Shown here piece after piece: positions 1 through 11,079 of a stretch of DNA of 64,000 nucleotides; position 1 is the stretch's first letter; each line of letters starts with the position of its first letter. The DNA comes from Phymatolithon calcareum (lineage: Eukaryota; Rhodophyta; Florideophyceae; Hapalidiales): NCBI GenBank assembly GCA_977006965.1, contig OZ345355.1:3100001-3164000 (forward strand), in the 5' to 3' direction. The position numbers and the translations under genes were made by a program. The notes under the pieces are model-generated. The model was not told where the DNA came from and did not search any database. It saw only the letters and a list, made by a program, of their open reading frames with translations.

Positions 1-1012
1 TCTGTAGCACCACTGCGCGCTGCAGAAACGGGGCACGTGTCTCACATCCGGGCGCACCATACGGCTTCAGCGCACAAGTGTGCAGAGTATGCAGAGTAGT
101 TGTCCAAATGCAAATGCGATGCGGAAGAAAGGGTCGCCAATGGATGAGATTTGAAAACACAAAAGCCAGTGGGAATGAGAGTACAGTAAGCGAGTCGATC
201 TTTAACAATACCACGACTCCCATCGTGGGAGGGTGTTATACAATGCCGTCTTGTTCAACACCATACTCACACTGTCGGCAAATTTATTTGCTCTCTGTAC
301 ATCTTCTTCTCTGAATATTTCAACAAACATTCTTGATTGCACTTGCCCCAACAGTCAACCACGACTTCGCGAGGAAAAGCTTTAACACATCGAATGTCGC
401 CCTGTCTTGCCCGAAATTCACCGGCAAATGCAAATCATGAGAGGCGAGATGGACATCAGGGGAAATGACATTGCAGCCGTTTGCGCGAAAATCCTACCTC
501 ATGCATGCCACAATCGCCAGGTCATCGCATACAACTATATTCCCAATTCGCACCGCCTCGACTCCAGCTCCAAATCCGCCACCACAACTCTGTCCCAATT
601 CTCCCCCAACCTTTGCCACTACACTTGGTCTGCGTCCGGTACTGTACTTGTCCACAAATTCACGGACGAAACTCGTTCGTCATAGTGCTATATTCCTTGA
701 AACGTATGGACTGATGGAAATGAGAAGTGCACACGCGAAACAAGCCACAAACAAACATCGCTGCATGACAACGTCACAAATCGCAAACGCATTGGAGCAG
801 CATAAATCAGAAGATAGTAAAACTCAGCTCCCAACAAAGGAGATCGAACGTGATCGAGTAGAAGCTCAGAGACCGCTGTATACTGCCGCCAGATGACACT
901 CCTATAAGTGGGCTGTGAGAAAGGTCAGTGTAGATCGTAGAAGCGACTGCAATTCCGACGTCGAATGATCCGTGAAACAGAAACATCATTCCTTCACGGA
1001 CATGCTGCACGG
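1..1012. other. Intergenic, no gene recognised
   Basis: Three overlapping plus-strand frames are open between about 400 and 900, but they start at non-ATG codons and show no domain or composition that I recognise. I see no splice-like exon series, RNA gene or repeat here. Confidence 0.5.
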
Positions 1013-1273
1013 TATCAGCAGTGGACCCCGAGCTTTTCCCTCCACCCGGGGGAGGGGTTTTGCAGCCAGGGCCACGGCTTTAACCCGGGTTACACAGATT
1101 TGGTAGATTACCTACGCTACAATGAGCGTAGCGACTGAAACGAAAGTCTCCTCGTCTACTGTAGCCGTAAGGATGCAGAGTTGTTAGAGGACAACTCCGA
1201 AACCTGCAATAAAAAAAAGAAAGTCTCCTCGAAGTTTCTGGGGGCGTTTAATAAAATTCCAAATTCAAAAAAC
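1013..1273 (+). repeat. LINE 3'-tail copy with A-rich end
   Basis: This stretch resembles 15500-15692 and 33755-33944. All share a GTGGACCCC start, a CTTTTCCCTCC block, a GTTAACC/TTAACCCGGGTTACA block, and a closing GGGCGTTTAATAAA...CCAAATTC followed by a run of A. In the other two copies the same tail follows a LINE-encoded C-terminal domain, so this is best read as a 5'-truncated non-LTR retrotransposon 3' end. It carries a smaller nested insertion at 1155-1218. Confidence 0.65.
1155..1218 (+). mobile_element. 64-bp retroposed insert with 13-bp target duplication
   Basis: The 13-mer GAAAGTCTCCTCG occurs at 1142-1154 and again at 1219-1231. The 64 bases between end in an A-rich run (AATAAAAAAAA). 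A long exact target-site duplication plus an A-tail is the hallmark of target-primed reverse transcription, so this is a very short LINE or SINE insertion nested in the older LINE tail. Confidence 0.7.
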
Positions 1274-2298
1274 ATGCTGCGCGGATGTCAATTCATGCAT
1301 TAGAGCGCACAGCATCTCCGCGAAATGATCGCAATCGTTAGGAAATGATGGCCGGGAACGGCGCCGCCGATGCGCGCCCCCTTCACTCGCACCACCTCCC
1401 GTCTGCTGCGCTGGTAGAATTTTGTATTTTACCTATGGGAAAAACGGCTTCGACCGCAGCTCGCCACCACTTGCCCACCAGATCTCGCCTCTACAAGAGA
1501 CCAGTGTCGACTTTGATACTTTCTCGGTAAGCGTGCACCGCAATGATATTGCACATTGATATAGCTACTGGCGTACTCTGGCAAAGCTTAATTGCTTTCT
1601 CCTCGAGCGGCTTCAATGAAAATCGTATACATGCGTGCACTTATGGCACACGTGCTCGTTGCCAGGCACAGAATAAAATTCTAACCGCGCTGTGCACGCG
1701 TCAATATTGGGAATAAATAACAGTTTAGTGAAAGGTCGTTGACGAGGTCGGATAGGCTAAGGATCTCGTTGACGGTGGTTGCGAAAACGCCGCGTTCAAG
1801 ATCAAAATGCAGTGAGCAGTGAATGCTTCCTTCAATATTAATGTCAGAGGAGCTGATGATCACCGTCCTGCAGATACTCATTTACCCACCAGTAGCCCGG
1901 ACTTGTGGGGAATGGACCGATGCAGAGCCGGAAGAGCTTGACAAAAACCGGTTGTCCTTACGGTTCAAGGCTTTGCATTGCTCGGCATTTTAATGAATGC
2001 CGAGCACGGTAATGGTGACAAAACTAGTTATCGGGCAATTTGAAACGAAACTTTTGATCTCTGCAACCTTTTATAATGTGGACGAAATGCAGTCGAGAAA
2101 TTTGCAAAAAATAAGTCCGTTTCATCTAGGGTAAGCCAATTTTTCGCCGGCGATAATCGGATCAATTTTGTTAAACGGATCAAATTGATCTGATTTATAA
2201 TCGTTATGCCAACTTCGACGCCGTCGGCGCGCCGATACACTCAAATTGGCTCTACGTCCAATTTTCGCGCCGCGACACTGCCGAAGACGAAGTCCGCA
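1274..2298. other. Intergenic, eL6 upstream region
   Basis: A minus-strand ATG frame at 1681-1881 (66 codons) is open, but it has a stop directly upstream and I recognise nothing in it; it could be a last exon. A hairpin at 1979-2006 has 11-bp arms (TGCTCGGCATT and its complement) around a 6-base loop. The 270 bases before the eL6 start must hold its promoter and 5' leader; no specific element is evident. Confidence 0.4.
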
Positions 2299-3055
2299 AT
2301 GGTTTCCAGCCGAGATTCCCGTCGCAATGCCAAGGCTATGGTAAGTGCTGCTCATTCACGGTCTCTTGCGCTCCGCTTGCGGCGAATCGAGAATGTTTAC
2401 GCTTGAATCTAACACGCGGCATCGTCTACGCGGACGAATTTACGCGTCGACGCAGGCAACGGAGCAAGCCGTGCAAACGATCACCAAACCGATCGGCGGC
2501 GAGAAGAATGGGGGCACCCGTACAATAGTTCTTAATAAGGGCCCAAAATGGTATCCTGCAGATGACATCAAGAAGCCGGTCCCGACGCGTAAGCATATCC
2601 ATAAGCCGACGCGTCTGCGTTCCAGCATTAAGCCTGGATCGGTCCTCATCCTTCTTTCAGGGCGCTACCGCAGCATGCGAGTTATCTTTCTCAAGCAGCT
2701 TCCCTCCGGTCTGCTGCTCGTGACTGGCCCGATGACCGTCAATGGTATCCCGATGCGTCGCGTGAATCAGGCTTATGTTATTGCTACCAGCACTGTTGTG
2801 GACGTCTCCAAGGTTGACGTTAAGAAGTTTGATGACGCCTATTTCAAGCGCACCCCGGTTGATAAGGAGGAGGATGTCATGGAAGACGCGAAGGAGGCTA
2901 AAAAGCCTACCGTATCGAAAGAGAAGATTGCTGACCAAAAGGCTATTGACGCTGCCCTTGTTCCGATTATCGAAAAGGAGCCAATGCTCCGTAGCTACCT
3001 CAAGTCGAAGTTCACTCTTGCCAAGGGGCAATACCCGCATGAGATGAAGTTTTAA
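2299..3055 (+). CDS. RPL6: 60S ribosomal protein eL6, two exons
   Basis: Structural protein of the large cytosolic ribosomal subunit. Exon 1 (2299-2340) encodes 14 residues starting MVSSRDSRRN. A 115-nt intron (2341-2455) begins GTAAGT and ends GCAG, in phase 0, and exon 2 (2456-3055) completes a product of about 213 aa. Family signatures are clear: NGGTRTIVLNKGPKWYPADD near the start, the core IKPGSVLILLSGRYRSMRV, then FLKQLPSGLLLVTGP, RRVNQAYVIATST and VDVKKFDDAYFKR, ending in the typical GQYPHEMKF. The first exon is short and poorly conserved, so its ATG is the least certain part; a longer in-frame leader upstream is open. It converges on the CRT-like gene with 180 bp between stop codons. 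Confidence 0.88.
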
Positions 3056-3235
3056 ATAGGTTTCGTTAAAGAAGTCTTTTTTGCGGAGTTATTGCGATCC
3101 TTGGTTTTTTCAACCAGGCAGGAGGAACAGATGAAGCTTCTGCAAATCTTCTTAGCGGCATGCGTAATTGCCTGCCGAGGCAAGAATTGTATGACGGATG
3201 CGTTAATCTGGTAAAAGAGAAATGACATCTGTAGA

Positions 3236-4725
3236 TTATGCGCTCCTTCGAGAAGTGCTTGTCAACATGCTTCGTCGATTATAAAGCAGGACTCCAAAAA
3301 CTATAATGGCCAGACCTGCGCAAATTGTCCAGGAGAAAGGACTTGGCGTCAATAACGGCAATTTGAGACAAAATACAAGAGACACCAATGGCACGGAGAA
3401 CAGGTTCGCAAGTAAAGCCACGGATGCCGACGTCTGTTTCACCAAAGATAGGGCTACAATCTTCGCCAATGCAAAATACAAAACAAAAAATCAGTTGGAA
3501 AGGTTAGATCAAGGTTAGTATCTTGTCCAAAACGAGTTTCCTCTTCCAAAAACACACCGACAATGAACGCATGGGAAAAAGATAAAATACATTCAAAGAC
3601 ACACTGCAGATGATGTAGAGGACGGTAAGCCACGGCATGTACGGAGCTGTGAAAAATGCGGTAAATCCACCGGTAATGTATTCCATCGGCGGAAGTGTGG
3701 TAGCAAGTGCGAGTGTAACCGGGAGCAACGCGACAGTGGCAAGACACTGAAACACGGACCCAAAGCTGTTGACGATAAACACGTCAAATTGCTGTCCCCG
3801 ATCCTTTGACGACGAAGCCTGGCCGCCCCGCAACGCTTGTTCCTTCAGAACAATGACAAAAGCAACGATCGCACAAGCGCAGGCAAAGAGTGCCGCCGGC
3901 AAAACAATGTTTTCTCCGGCCAGTGCGGAAACGCTCGCAGATGGTATGGTGCACGTTAAGACGCCCGCAATAACGCACATCACGCCGAGCACCTTACCAA
4001 ACCATATGAGCCAAAAAGGTTAGAAAAGAGTTTGAAGAAATCAAACAATTTCAATAGTTGTTGTCAATCACAGCTACATTACCTGCGTAAAAGAGTACCG
4101 TTTGCGCAGAAGCACAAAACTTGCCACCATCGTAAAGGGCAAAATCACCTGCGCGAGTACTCCAATAAGAACTCCTGGCAATCTGGCCGCCGCATAAAGT
4201 TGAAGCGAAAAGGCAATAGCCTCAAGCACCCCAATGGCCGCGAAATAGGGGAGATAGGCGGTACGCGCAGCATGCACCTGCTTCCCCGGCACGATGCCGG
4301 TGCGAACCCTTGCCGCAAGTACGAGAGAGTAGATTAAAGCGTAGGCCAAAGTGGCACCCTGGCCTATGAAAAAAGTGTAGTACTTCGGAGACCAAGTCGC
4401 GCAATCCGTCAGTAGGCAATAAGTAACCTGGAGTCTGGAAGAATGCGACACTTACCTTCATCACGCCGGTCAATTGCATGCGATGGGCAACACGGTTGAA
4501 AACTGTACATACAACCGTACCGATTGCCAGCGCCGCGACACGCGCGCCGTGCTTCGCTGGCGGTGAGCGCTCCGCGGGCTGCAATGCCGAGCAGGAAGTC
4601 CGCTGGGCGATGCGGGGGATTCGAAAAGTGCGGACGGTGATGGCATGCCGAGGCGAGAGCTGAATACGCGAGAAGCGCCGATGTTGCAACACTGTCGAAC
4701 CGGAGACAAATGCGATAGGGCCCAT
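3236..4725 (-). CDS. CRT-like (CLT) plastid membrane transporter, four exons
   Basis: Predicted 10-helix drug/metabolite-superfamily carrier of the chloroquine-resistance-transporter-like family; plant CLTs move glutathione and related thiols across the plastid envelope. I place four exons on the minus strand: 4725-4456, 4382-4083, 3992-3591 and 3460-3236. The introns are 73, 90 and 130 nt, all GT-AG and all phase 0, and the last contains the branch-point-like TACTAAC. The joined product is about 398 aa. The first 65 residues are rich in Ser and Arg and lack acidic residues, like a plastid transit peptide. Family segments in order: ALAIGTVVCTVFNRV, YYTFFIGQGATLAYALIYS, FAAIGVLEAIAFSLQLYAAA, LAQVILPFTMVASFVLLRKR (RYS...Q follows), then LSLVKQTSASVALLANLFSV. 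The substrate is inference; the fold assignment is strong. Confidence 0.82.
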
Positions 4726-5112
4726 TTGCAATTGAGCTATTGATTCCGTCGGCGGATTGCTGAAGAAAATCACAATGGAAGGAAGAAAATAAGTGGCGAA
4801 AAAGTTCTCGGAGCTGCCTGCTTCCGCTCGTCGGTCGGATTGTTCTGCAAACCAGCACTCACTCTTTTGCCAACTGGGCTTTCCGGTTTTCAATGATATC
4901 GCCAGAGTGGCAATCACAAACGGCGCTTCTTCTGCTCTTTGCCAGCAGAAAAATAAAATCAAAACAGCACACAGCGGGAATCTCAGGTTGGTTACCTGAA
5001 AGTCAAACTTTTCTCGCCCCGCCTCTCACATGATTTTTGCTGAAATTTCAGCATATACTTAGCGTCGAGGTGGCATTTGCAACAAGCACGAAAGCAAAGT
5101 CCGATCTTCAGT
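4726..5112. other. Intergenic, upstream of the CRT-like gene
   Basis: Promoter and leader side of the transporter. Minus-strand frames here open with TTG and are not conserved. The segmental array starts at about 5113, where unit 1 and unit 2 (from 22320) become alignable. Confidence 0.5.
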
Positions 5113-6224
5113 TGGCGTGCGTGGCTCATGCCAAAATGATTCTAGAATTCGACTTCAAGCGCTTAGAGTTTTTCATCTCCTCGAACACATAACCTGAATC
5201 GCAGTTTGATATGATGGACGCACTTGGTCGCGATCCTGGTCACCAAAGTTGGACGAGAGGATTTCAAAGCAGCCACGAGGACTTGGATGCTCGACGGATT
5301 AAAATTCCTCGCGAAAGAATAGTGCCACCACAGTTTTGCTCGACCAAATAAAAACCATGCAAATGCAGTGGGGAGCACAGAGTTTCAATCATCGCGTGAT
5401 GCCGCTTCTGGTTCGACGAAATGCAAACAAACATGGTTTCGTTTTGGCGACAACGAAATAAAACATATTTGCAATCGAAGTCTGGCAGGCTTTTCGCCGC
5501 ATGCGCTTCTTCTGTGCACAAAATAACACCCGGCTGAAAAATGGATAAGCAGGATTTTGTGCTTAATCAAGCATGGAACTTCGAAACGACCACTCCATTG
5601 CACGGCAAGACCATCATAATTCATTTGCATGCCCGCCGACGTTAAGTTGATGAAGCACGCGTTCCACGAAGAGCTTCCGCATAGCCAAGTCATGGCTTTG
5701 AACTAGCAGGGACACTCGGGAATACCCTCCCATCACCATAGAAAAATCTTCCCCTTGCCGACAATTCCTTAAATGAATTTTGTCAATTGAGATTCGATGC
5801 ACACGCATTAACTTTCCGACCTACTGTGCAGTGCAAGTCACGGAAAACCGCGAAGAACGCCAGAGCAAGGTTTGCATACGATCCATAAATGTTGCCTCAT
5901 ACGATACCTTCAGATTCATCGATCATTACCAACAATTCCATTGCAAAACAAAGTCGCACTGCTCGTAAAATGATCACCGATGGGAAATCGAAGCCAGGTT
6001 TGCACATGACTTTCCATGCATTAATGCACATTTTCTTGAGAAGCAGCAAGCTCTCTTCCGTGCATTTCCTGAACACTGCAGAGAACGATCTGCAAAAATG
6101 CAATACCACGAGGATGGCTAAGTGACCAAACATCATACAAGAGTAATTTAGTTATGTTATAAGGAGTTAAAAGTTAAAAGACAAGGGAAACGCACCCGCG
6201 CCGTGCCGAGCGGAAAGCAGAACT
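5113..6224. other. Shared non-coding flank (units 1 and 2)
   Basis: Alignable with 22320-24440 apart from insertions there; only the last 350 bases or so are also in units 3 and 4. Short minus-strand frames around 5163-5700 recur in unit 2, but they break at different places and start with non-ATG codons, so I read them as decayed sequence. The empty site of the unit 2 MULE is TAGAAAAA at 5739-5746. Confidence 0.5.
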
Positions 6225-9200
6225 TTAAAGTCCCAAAACAGGAAGATCGAGTCGCGGATCATCGAACGGGCGATCAAGGGAATCAATGGTATCTTCGCCA
6301 CATCGTGGACACAGGTTTGCGTCTCCAGCGCGGACGATACCCACTTTAGAAACATTGGCATGTCCACAACTGAGCTTAGCATTCGAAGATCTATTCTTTC
6401 CCCATTCCTTCGCCCTTGCAAGATCTTCGCGGAGCCTGTCAGTCGCTTGCAAAGCGCTTTGCGCCTGCTCCTCGCTTTTCTGTGCCACGGAGCGATGTTC
6501 GCGCAACTCAGCTGCAACCGCCGTCTTAACGCTCTCCGAAGCAACCTCAAAATTATCCATATTTTTCAGCACATCCTCCACATGCAATACACCGCCACTA
6601 CGCGCAACAACCGCCACGGGATCCTCGCTTCGTCCCGCTACACGGCGCCACAATGATTGCAACTTGCCGCGGGGGAGGGCTACCCCTGCCAGAGTTTTCT
6701 CCGCAAGCCCGACATCGATATCGAGTGCAAGTGAAACCGCTGCGTCGTGCAAACCGAGCAGGAGATATAGCGATACACAAACCCTCTGGAAACGAGCGCT
6801 GAGACAAGCGCGCAGCACGTTCCCAAGAGTATTTGACAGATCCAGGGAGTGCGGGGTGTGAAACTTTCGCGGTGCGAGAATTTTAGCAAACGATTCCTCT
6901 GCTGCGCTTTCCTCTTGGAATTCAGCATGCAGTGCAAAAATGAACTTCACAAGCTCGTGCCACTCACTGCTCTGTGGTACCACGGCCACAAGCACGCTTG
7001 TCACATAGGTTGTCGCAGCATCATATGCTTGCTTCCGGTCTTCTGCTGTCGCTGCGGATCGTGCGGTTCGGGCCAGTTCTGAAAGAAGTCGGATGTGATC
7101 CACGGGAGTAGAAACTTTTCCTCCCTCTTCCACAGAGACCTGTGCCAGGGTTTCGGCAATGCGTTCCGGAGCGACGTGGACGAGAGAATGCGAAAGTGTA
7201 GCAACAGCGTCACTGACTTCGTCCGGGTCACCTTTCGCACGTGCTTCTGCAAGAAGTTCAACTGCATCGTCGACACAAAGCCGCTGGGCTGCACTTTTAA
7301 GAGCGAATTGTGGCTTCCCTGCAAGTTTGGTAAGTTTTTTTGCTTCGTCGAGGCAATTATGGCGCGCGAGAACGGCAAGCGCGGTCGGCACGTCGAGGTC
7401 TGTGTACCGATCGGCGAGGAAATTTGCAAAATCGTTTCTTGTATCTTCTCGAACTTGCTCTTTCACTTCACCAGATATTCGACCCGCGTACAGCTGCACC
7501 AGAGCTGTCGCAATTAGAGTTCGCTGCGTATGTCGGGTTGCTTCTATTTCATCCAGTTTCCTGACCAAATATTCGATCATGTATGTCGTCATCTTTGCTC
7601 TTTTTCCAGCACTCATGATAATGTCACCATTCTCTCCAACATGACACCCTTTGTCCTTATTTTCCTCCACATCCGCTTCCGAGGTACACGCGTCAACAAT
7701 GGCAAGTATAACTTCCTCCACTGGTTTCTCTGTCTTTGCAAACAAACGGGCTGCAGCCTCCCAATCACCGACGCTTGCGGCATGCTCCGCCTGTGCGCGA
7801 AGCACGGCCTGTCGCGTAGTAGCAACTGCATGGCCAACGTCGTCATCACCACTGTGCTGCACTAGAGGCGCAAGCGCCATTGCCAGGTCGAATCTACCCA
7901 CTTCTTGCGCAGCTTTCCAAGCCTCTCGATGTTCCGCGTCGCCTGCCACAATTCGCGCTAGTTCCCCGTCTTCTGAAAACACCCATAATACGTCGCTTGC
8001 AACATCACGAGCAAGACCGGCAGCCGGTGCTTCGAGCAAACCCAATAACTCTGGTCGTGCCTCATCAGGATCTTCTCGGAGTTCTGCCAAGGGGCTCCAT
8101 ACGTCGAGTCGCTGTGACAGTGCACCAGAAATTTGGTTAAATGCATACACACTAGACGGATACAACACGAGCACATGAAAAGCCGACAGGTTACACGAGA
8201 GCGGAGCGGCAGAACCAGTTGCATTTTTCAGCGTTCCCCATGAAATAGTTGCTTTATCCACGACAGAGGCAACAACAGCAGACGGCACCGGCGCAGCATC
8301 CGCCACTTGCGGAACACGACGACGACGCACGGCAAGTTGCGCATGGGTGACACCCTCAGCAGCAGCCCAAACAAATCTGCGAGACGCGAGTGCGGAATTG
8401 CCAGTCATGAATTGCAACTCGGAAGGAAAGGGCACTGCACCAACATCACGGCTTTCCATCCCTTCCGGTGCACGCTGCAAAGCAGAGACATGCTCTTCTC
8501 TGAACAGTGTTTTCAAAGACGGTGCATCAAAAAACGCGTACAGTTTTCTGCGCGTAGCAACAATTCCAACGTATTTGCCGGCAACCTTCTCGACTCGCAC
8601 GCCATCGATACATTCACCGTCCGGTGCTGCCCAGAGTTTCTCTACCGCGTCGTCACGCTCATTGTCTTCGTCAAAGGAGAGAGCGAATAGACTGCCAAGT
8701 GCCGTACCGAGCAGCACGACTTGTCGTACTTTCTTCCCGTTTCCACCAGTGCCACCGTCGCCGCGTACCCACGCAGCAGCCGCACAACGCATCCCGCGCA
8801 AACGGGTGACCCATCGCGGACGAAGGGGCCCTGTAGCACGAGCGTGAAAGGCGTCCGCGTTTCGGAGAAAAACTAGCGCTGCCCGGGAACGCGGGTCAGG
8901 GTATATACGCGCGACGGCGATGCCGCCGCCGAGCGCGCCGCGCGCCTCTGCGATTTCGCCAGTTGAGCCTTCATAACGGAACAGACGTCCACGCTCCGTT
9001 CCCGCCCATACCGTGCCGTGCGAAGCCGCAACTGCCTGGAATGATAAATCGGAGTGTCAGAATTGAAAGTGTTGTCCTGGAGATCGAGCTTCTGGATGGT
9101 TGAAAGGTGTACATTACCGTTACACGGTCCTGATCGCCCAGGCGAAGTCGTATGGTCGCGCCTTCGACGCGAAACACTGGTGTACGGGCGTCCCTGTGCA

Positions 9201-9285
9201 TCTTTTCCTCTCGACGCACGGATACCTTGATGCGCCAGACTTCGGGAGATGGTGCTATAGTTTTGCCGGCAGTTTGTGTAAGCAT
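6225..9285 (-). CDS. VPS18: Vps18/Pep3, HOPS and CORVET core subunit (intact copy)
   Basis: Vps18 is a shared core subunit of the HOPS and CORVET tethering complexes that act in endosome and vacuole fusion. Exon 1 is 9285-9118 (ATG, 56 codons); an 82-nt phase-0 intron follows (starts GTAATG, ends TTCCAG); exon 2 is 9035-6225. The product is about 992 aa, the usual family length. An N-terminal propeller is followed by the Pep3/Vps18 segment (QVVLLGTALGSLFALSFDED) and an alpha-solenoid. Near the C-terminus are VSLYLLLGLHDAAVSLALDI and LHVEDVLKNMDNFEVASESV, diagnostic of Vps18, then a coiled coil. The tail has SCGH and CPRCGEDTIDSLDRPFDD, matching the Vps18 RING end, but the first Cys pair of a RING is absent. 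This is the only complete copy of four in the window. Confidence 0.9.
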
Positions 9286-10062
9286 TTGTACAGATGTTGT
9301 TTTTTGGTTGGTTACAGGATGTCCACGTATTCATCCACTACCCCGCGGCTGGCGGATCCGCCTGACGCCTGTCTACTCTTCAGTTTTTCAGCGGTTCTAC
9401 ACCGGTCAGTAGAAGACATTGCCATTTTCATCAATCGGAGGGAAACGAAGAGAAAGAGTTTTCGAAGCTGGTGAAAACGAAAGCGGCAGATATTTTTTAG
9501 AAAGGAGAGGTTCTCACTGGAGACTCGTCCACCACTTGCCCTCCTCGCGAGAAAACTATAGCGTGCTTTCAATTTCAAATCCGCTCGTGCCATTTTTTCG
9601 CTCTGAAATTGATGAACGGGCGACTTTTTCGGGGGGTGCAAGAGCCCGTGAAGAGACATTTTTTAGAAAAGAGACTATCGCTTAAAATCAATGTGTACAC
9701 TGCATTTTTTCGCGACAATCAGGATGTTATCGTACAACATAACCAACGTAGATAATTACGAACGAATGCACTTTCAGTAGAAAGCCTCCAATCCTTTCCT
9801 GAATAATGGGCGACGACCAGATGACTATCCTACGGTTACAAAGAACATGCCGTTGCTTCACATAGAAAGTCACGTCGTTCGACAAATATATTCCTTGTCT
9901 CTGCAATGCTAGATACAAGCTCTCCTAATCCACGACATCCAACACCAACCGGTGAAAGGCGCAAGAGCGAAGGATATCGCTCAACTCTGGTATTCAAACA
10001 GTTGTTGAGACAACCGCCTTCCAAGAAAGCCAGCGGAACTGATAGAAGAAGCCACCAGTTCC
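9286..10062. other. Intergenic between divergent VPS18 and orphan gene
   Basis: About 780 bp separate two divergently oriented genes, and the stretch is conserved in units 2 and 3, so it probably holds both promoters. Short open frames here differ between units and I do not call them. Confidence 0.5.
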
Positions 10063-10773
10063 ATGGAGACACAAGATGATCAGGTGCAAATTCCAGATAC
10101 TTCTCATCCCATTATCGCCCGTCGTATCAGAGTTTTTCATGCACAAAAGTTTCTCCGCTCTCGATTTTCGGCTGAGCAGGTCGAAAATCTTACCGGAAGC
10201 CAATTTCAAACAGTACTTGACGCTGCGTCTCCAATCTGGGGACAAGAGATAACAGCTCTTGACGAATTACCGTGGGTCATCTACCTTAAAAACAGGAATG
10301 AACAATATGGGGAGCACCTTGTGTGCCGACGAGGATCTAGAAAGAACCTTGTGTCTTCTGAGGTGTCACAAACACCAATGAAACAGTCACCATCAAATGG
10401 ACGGTATTTAAGCAGTTTTCTGTCTCCTGGTACGCCAAGACCTCCACGTGCGGAGGTGAATTTTGCGTGCTCCTCGAATGAAGTTCTCAGAGCGTTTTGC
10501 ATTCTTTCGAATCATAACTGCGAAAGTTGTTTTCCGGATCGAGAGCCGATGCAGGACCAAGAGAAGCAGCACAACTCGAATATCAATTCGCGATATGCAG
10601 AGCGGGGAAGAATGCTCAGCTTTTCGCAACCAATGGACCACGAGTTTCGACTGAGCATGCAAACTCTTCGACAAACAGCTCAAATGCAGAACCAGAGGTC
10701 CATACAGCTGCCTCCCCTTCCTTCTGTCCCAGAAATTATGGGGACCGTAGGTCATGTTTGGATGGAGATGTAG
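10063..10773 (+). CDS. Orphan protein, 236 aa (unit 1 copy)
   Basis: I do not recognise this protein. The frame is open in all three units at the same place and ends with the same VGHVWMEM. In units 2 and 3 it starts seven codons earlier; here that ATG is ATA, so the second Met is used. No signal peptide or membrane segment is visible. The first 90 residues are mixed and probably helical (IIARRIRVFHAQKFLRSRFS); the second half is rich in Ser, Pro and Gln, with a C-x6-C-x2-C cluster (CILSNHNCESC). Substitutions between copies include both silent and replacement changes, with no frame breaks, which suggests real coding. It is divergent from VPS18 and upstream of the SDR pseudogene. Confidence 0.6.
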   Translation: METQDDQVQIPDTSHPIIARRIRVFHAQKFLRSRFSAEQVENLTGSQFQTVLDAASPIWGQEITALDELPWVIYLKNRNEQYGEHLVCRRGSRKNLVSSEVSQTPMKQSPSNGRYLSSFLSPGTPRPPRAEVNFACSSNEVLRAFCILSNHNCESCFPDREPMQDQEKQHNSNINSRYAERGRMLSFSQPMDHEFRLSMQTLRQTAQMQNQRSIQLPPLPSVPEIMGTVGHVWMEM

Positions 10774-11079
10774 CTGTTTATAGCCCGTTTTCGTAGAGTG
10801 CCGCTAATTCTGTTAAGCTCTTACTACTTGACTTTTCCTCACGGTCGGTCAGATTGGCAAAACATGATCGCTGTCTCTGTTGAATAGTCTCGTGGGACAT
10901 GTGGACACTCTGGATGCGTACTTTCTATGGTAGTTGACTAGAGATTCAGTTTTGTTTTCTTAAAAAATCAATATTATACCTTTATCGGGAATACTTTCTC
11001 TGGAGCTCTAAGAAAAGAGGGCTTACAGATGGCACCATGGGCGAATGTTGCGACGACCTGCAAACTACATTCCGGCACA
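10774..11079. other. Intergenic between orphan gene and SDR pseudogene
   Basis: About 300 bp containing the likely 3' end of the orphan transcript. I see no gene; the stretch is conserved in units 2 and 3. Confidence 0.5.

Noticed and set aside
1681-1881. Minus-strand 66-codon ATG frame
   Set aside because: No recognised motif, a stop immediately upstream, and no partner exon that I can define. Left as a note only.
4428-4455. A 28-nt intron in the CRT-like gene
   Set aside because: Using the later AG at 4383 gives a 73-nt intron and joins MK directly to YYTFFIGQG, which matches the family alignment; the short version inserts unrelated residues.
8793-8801. VPS18 starting at 8801 as a single exon
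   Set aside because: The codon is TTG. The frame continues upstream without a stop to a good 3' splice site at 9035, and exon 1 supplies the missing first propeller strands.
6286-8847. Several long plus-strand frames (up to 191 aa) opposite VPS18, recurring in units 2-4
   Set aside because: They are antisense shadows of the GC-rich VPS18 coding strand, with Ser/Ala/Thr/Arg-rich low-information translations, and they recur only because VPS18 recurs.
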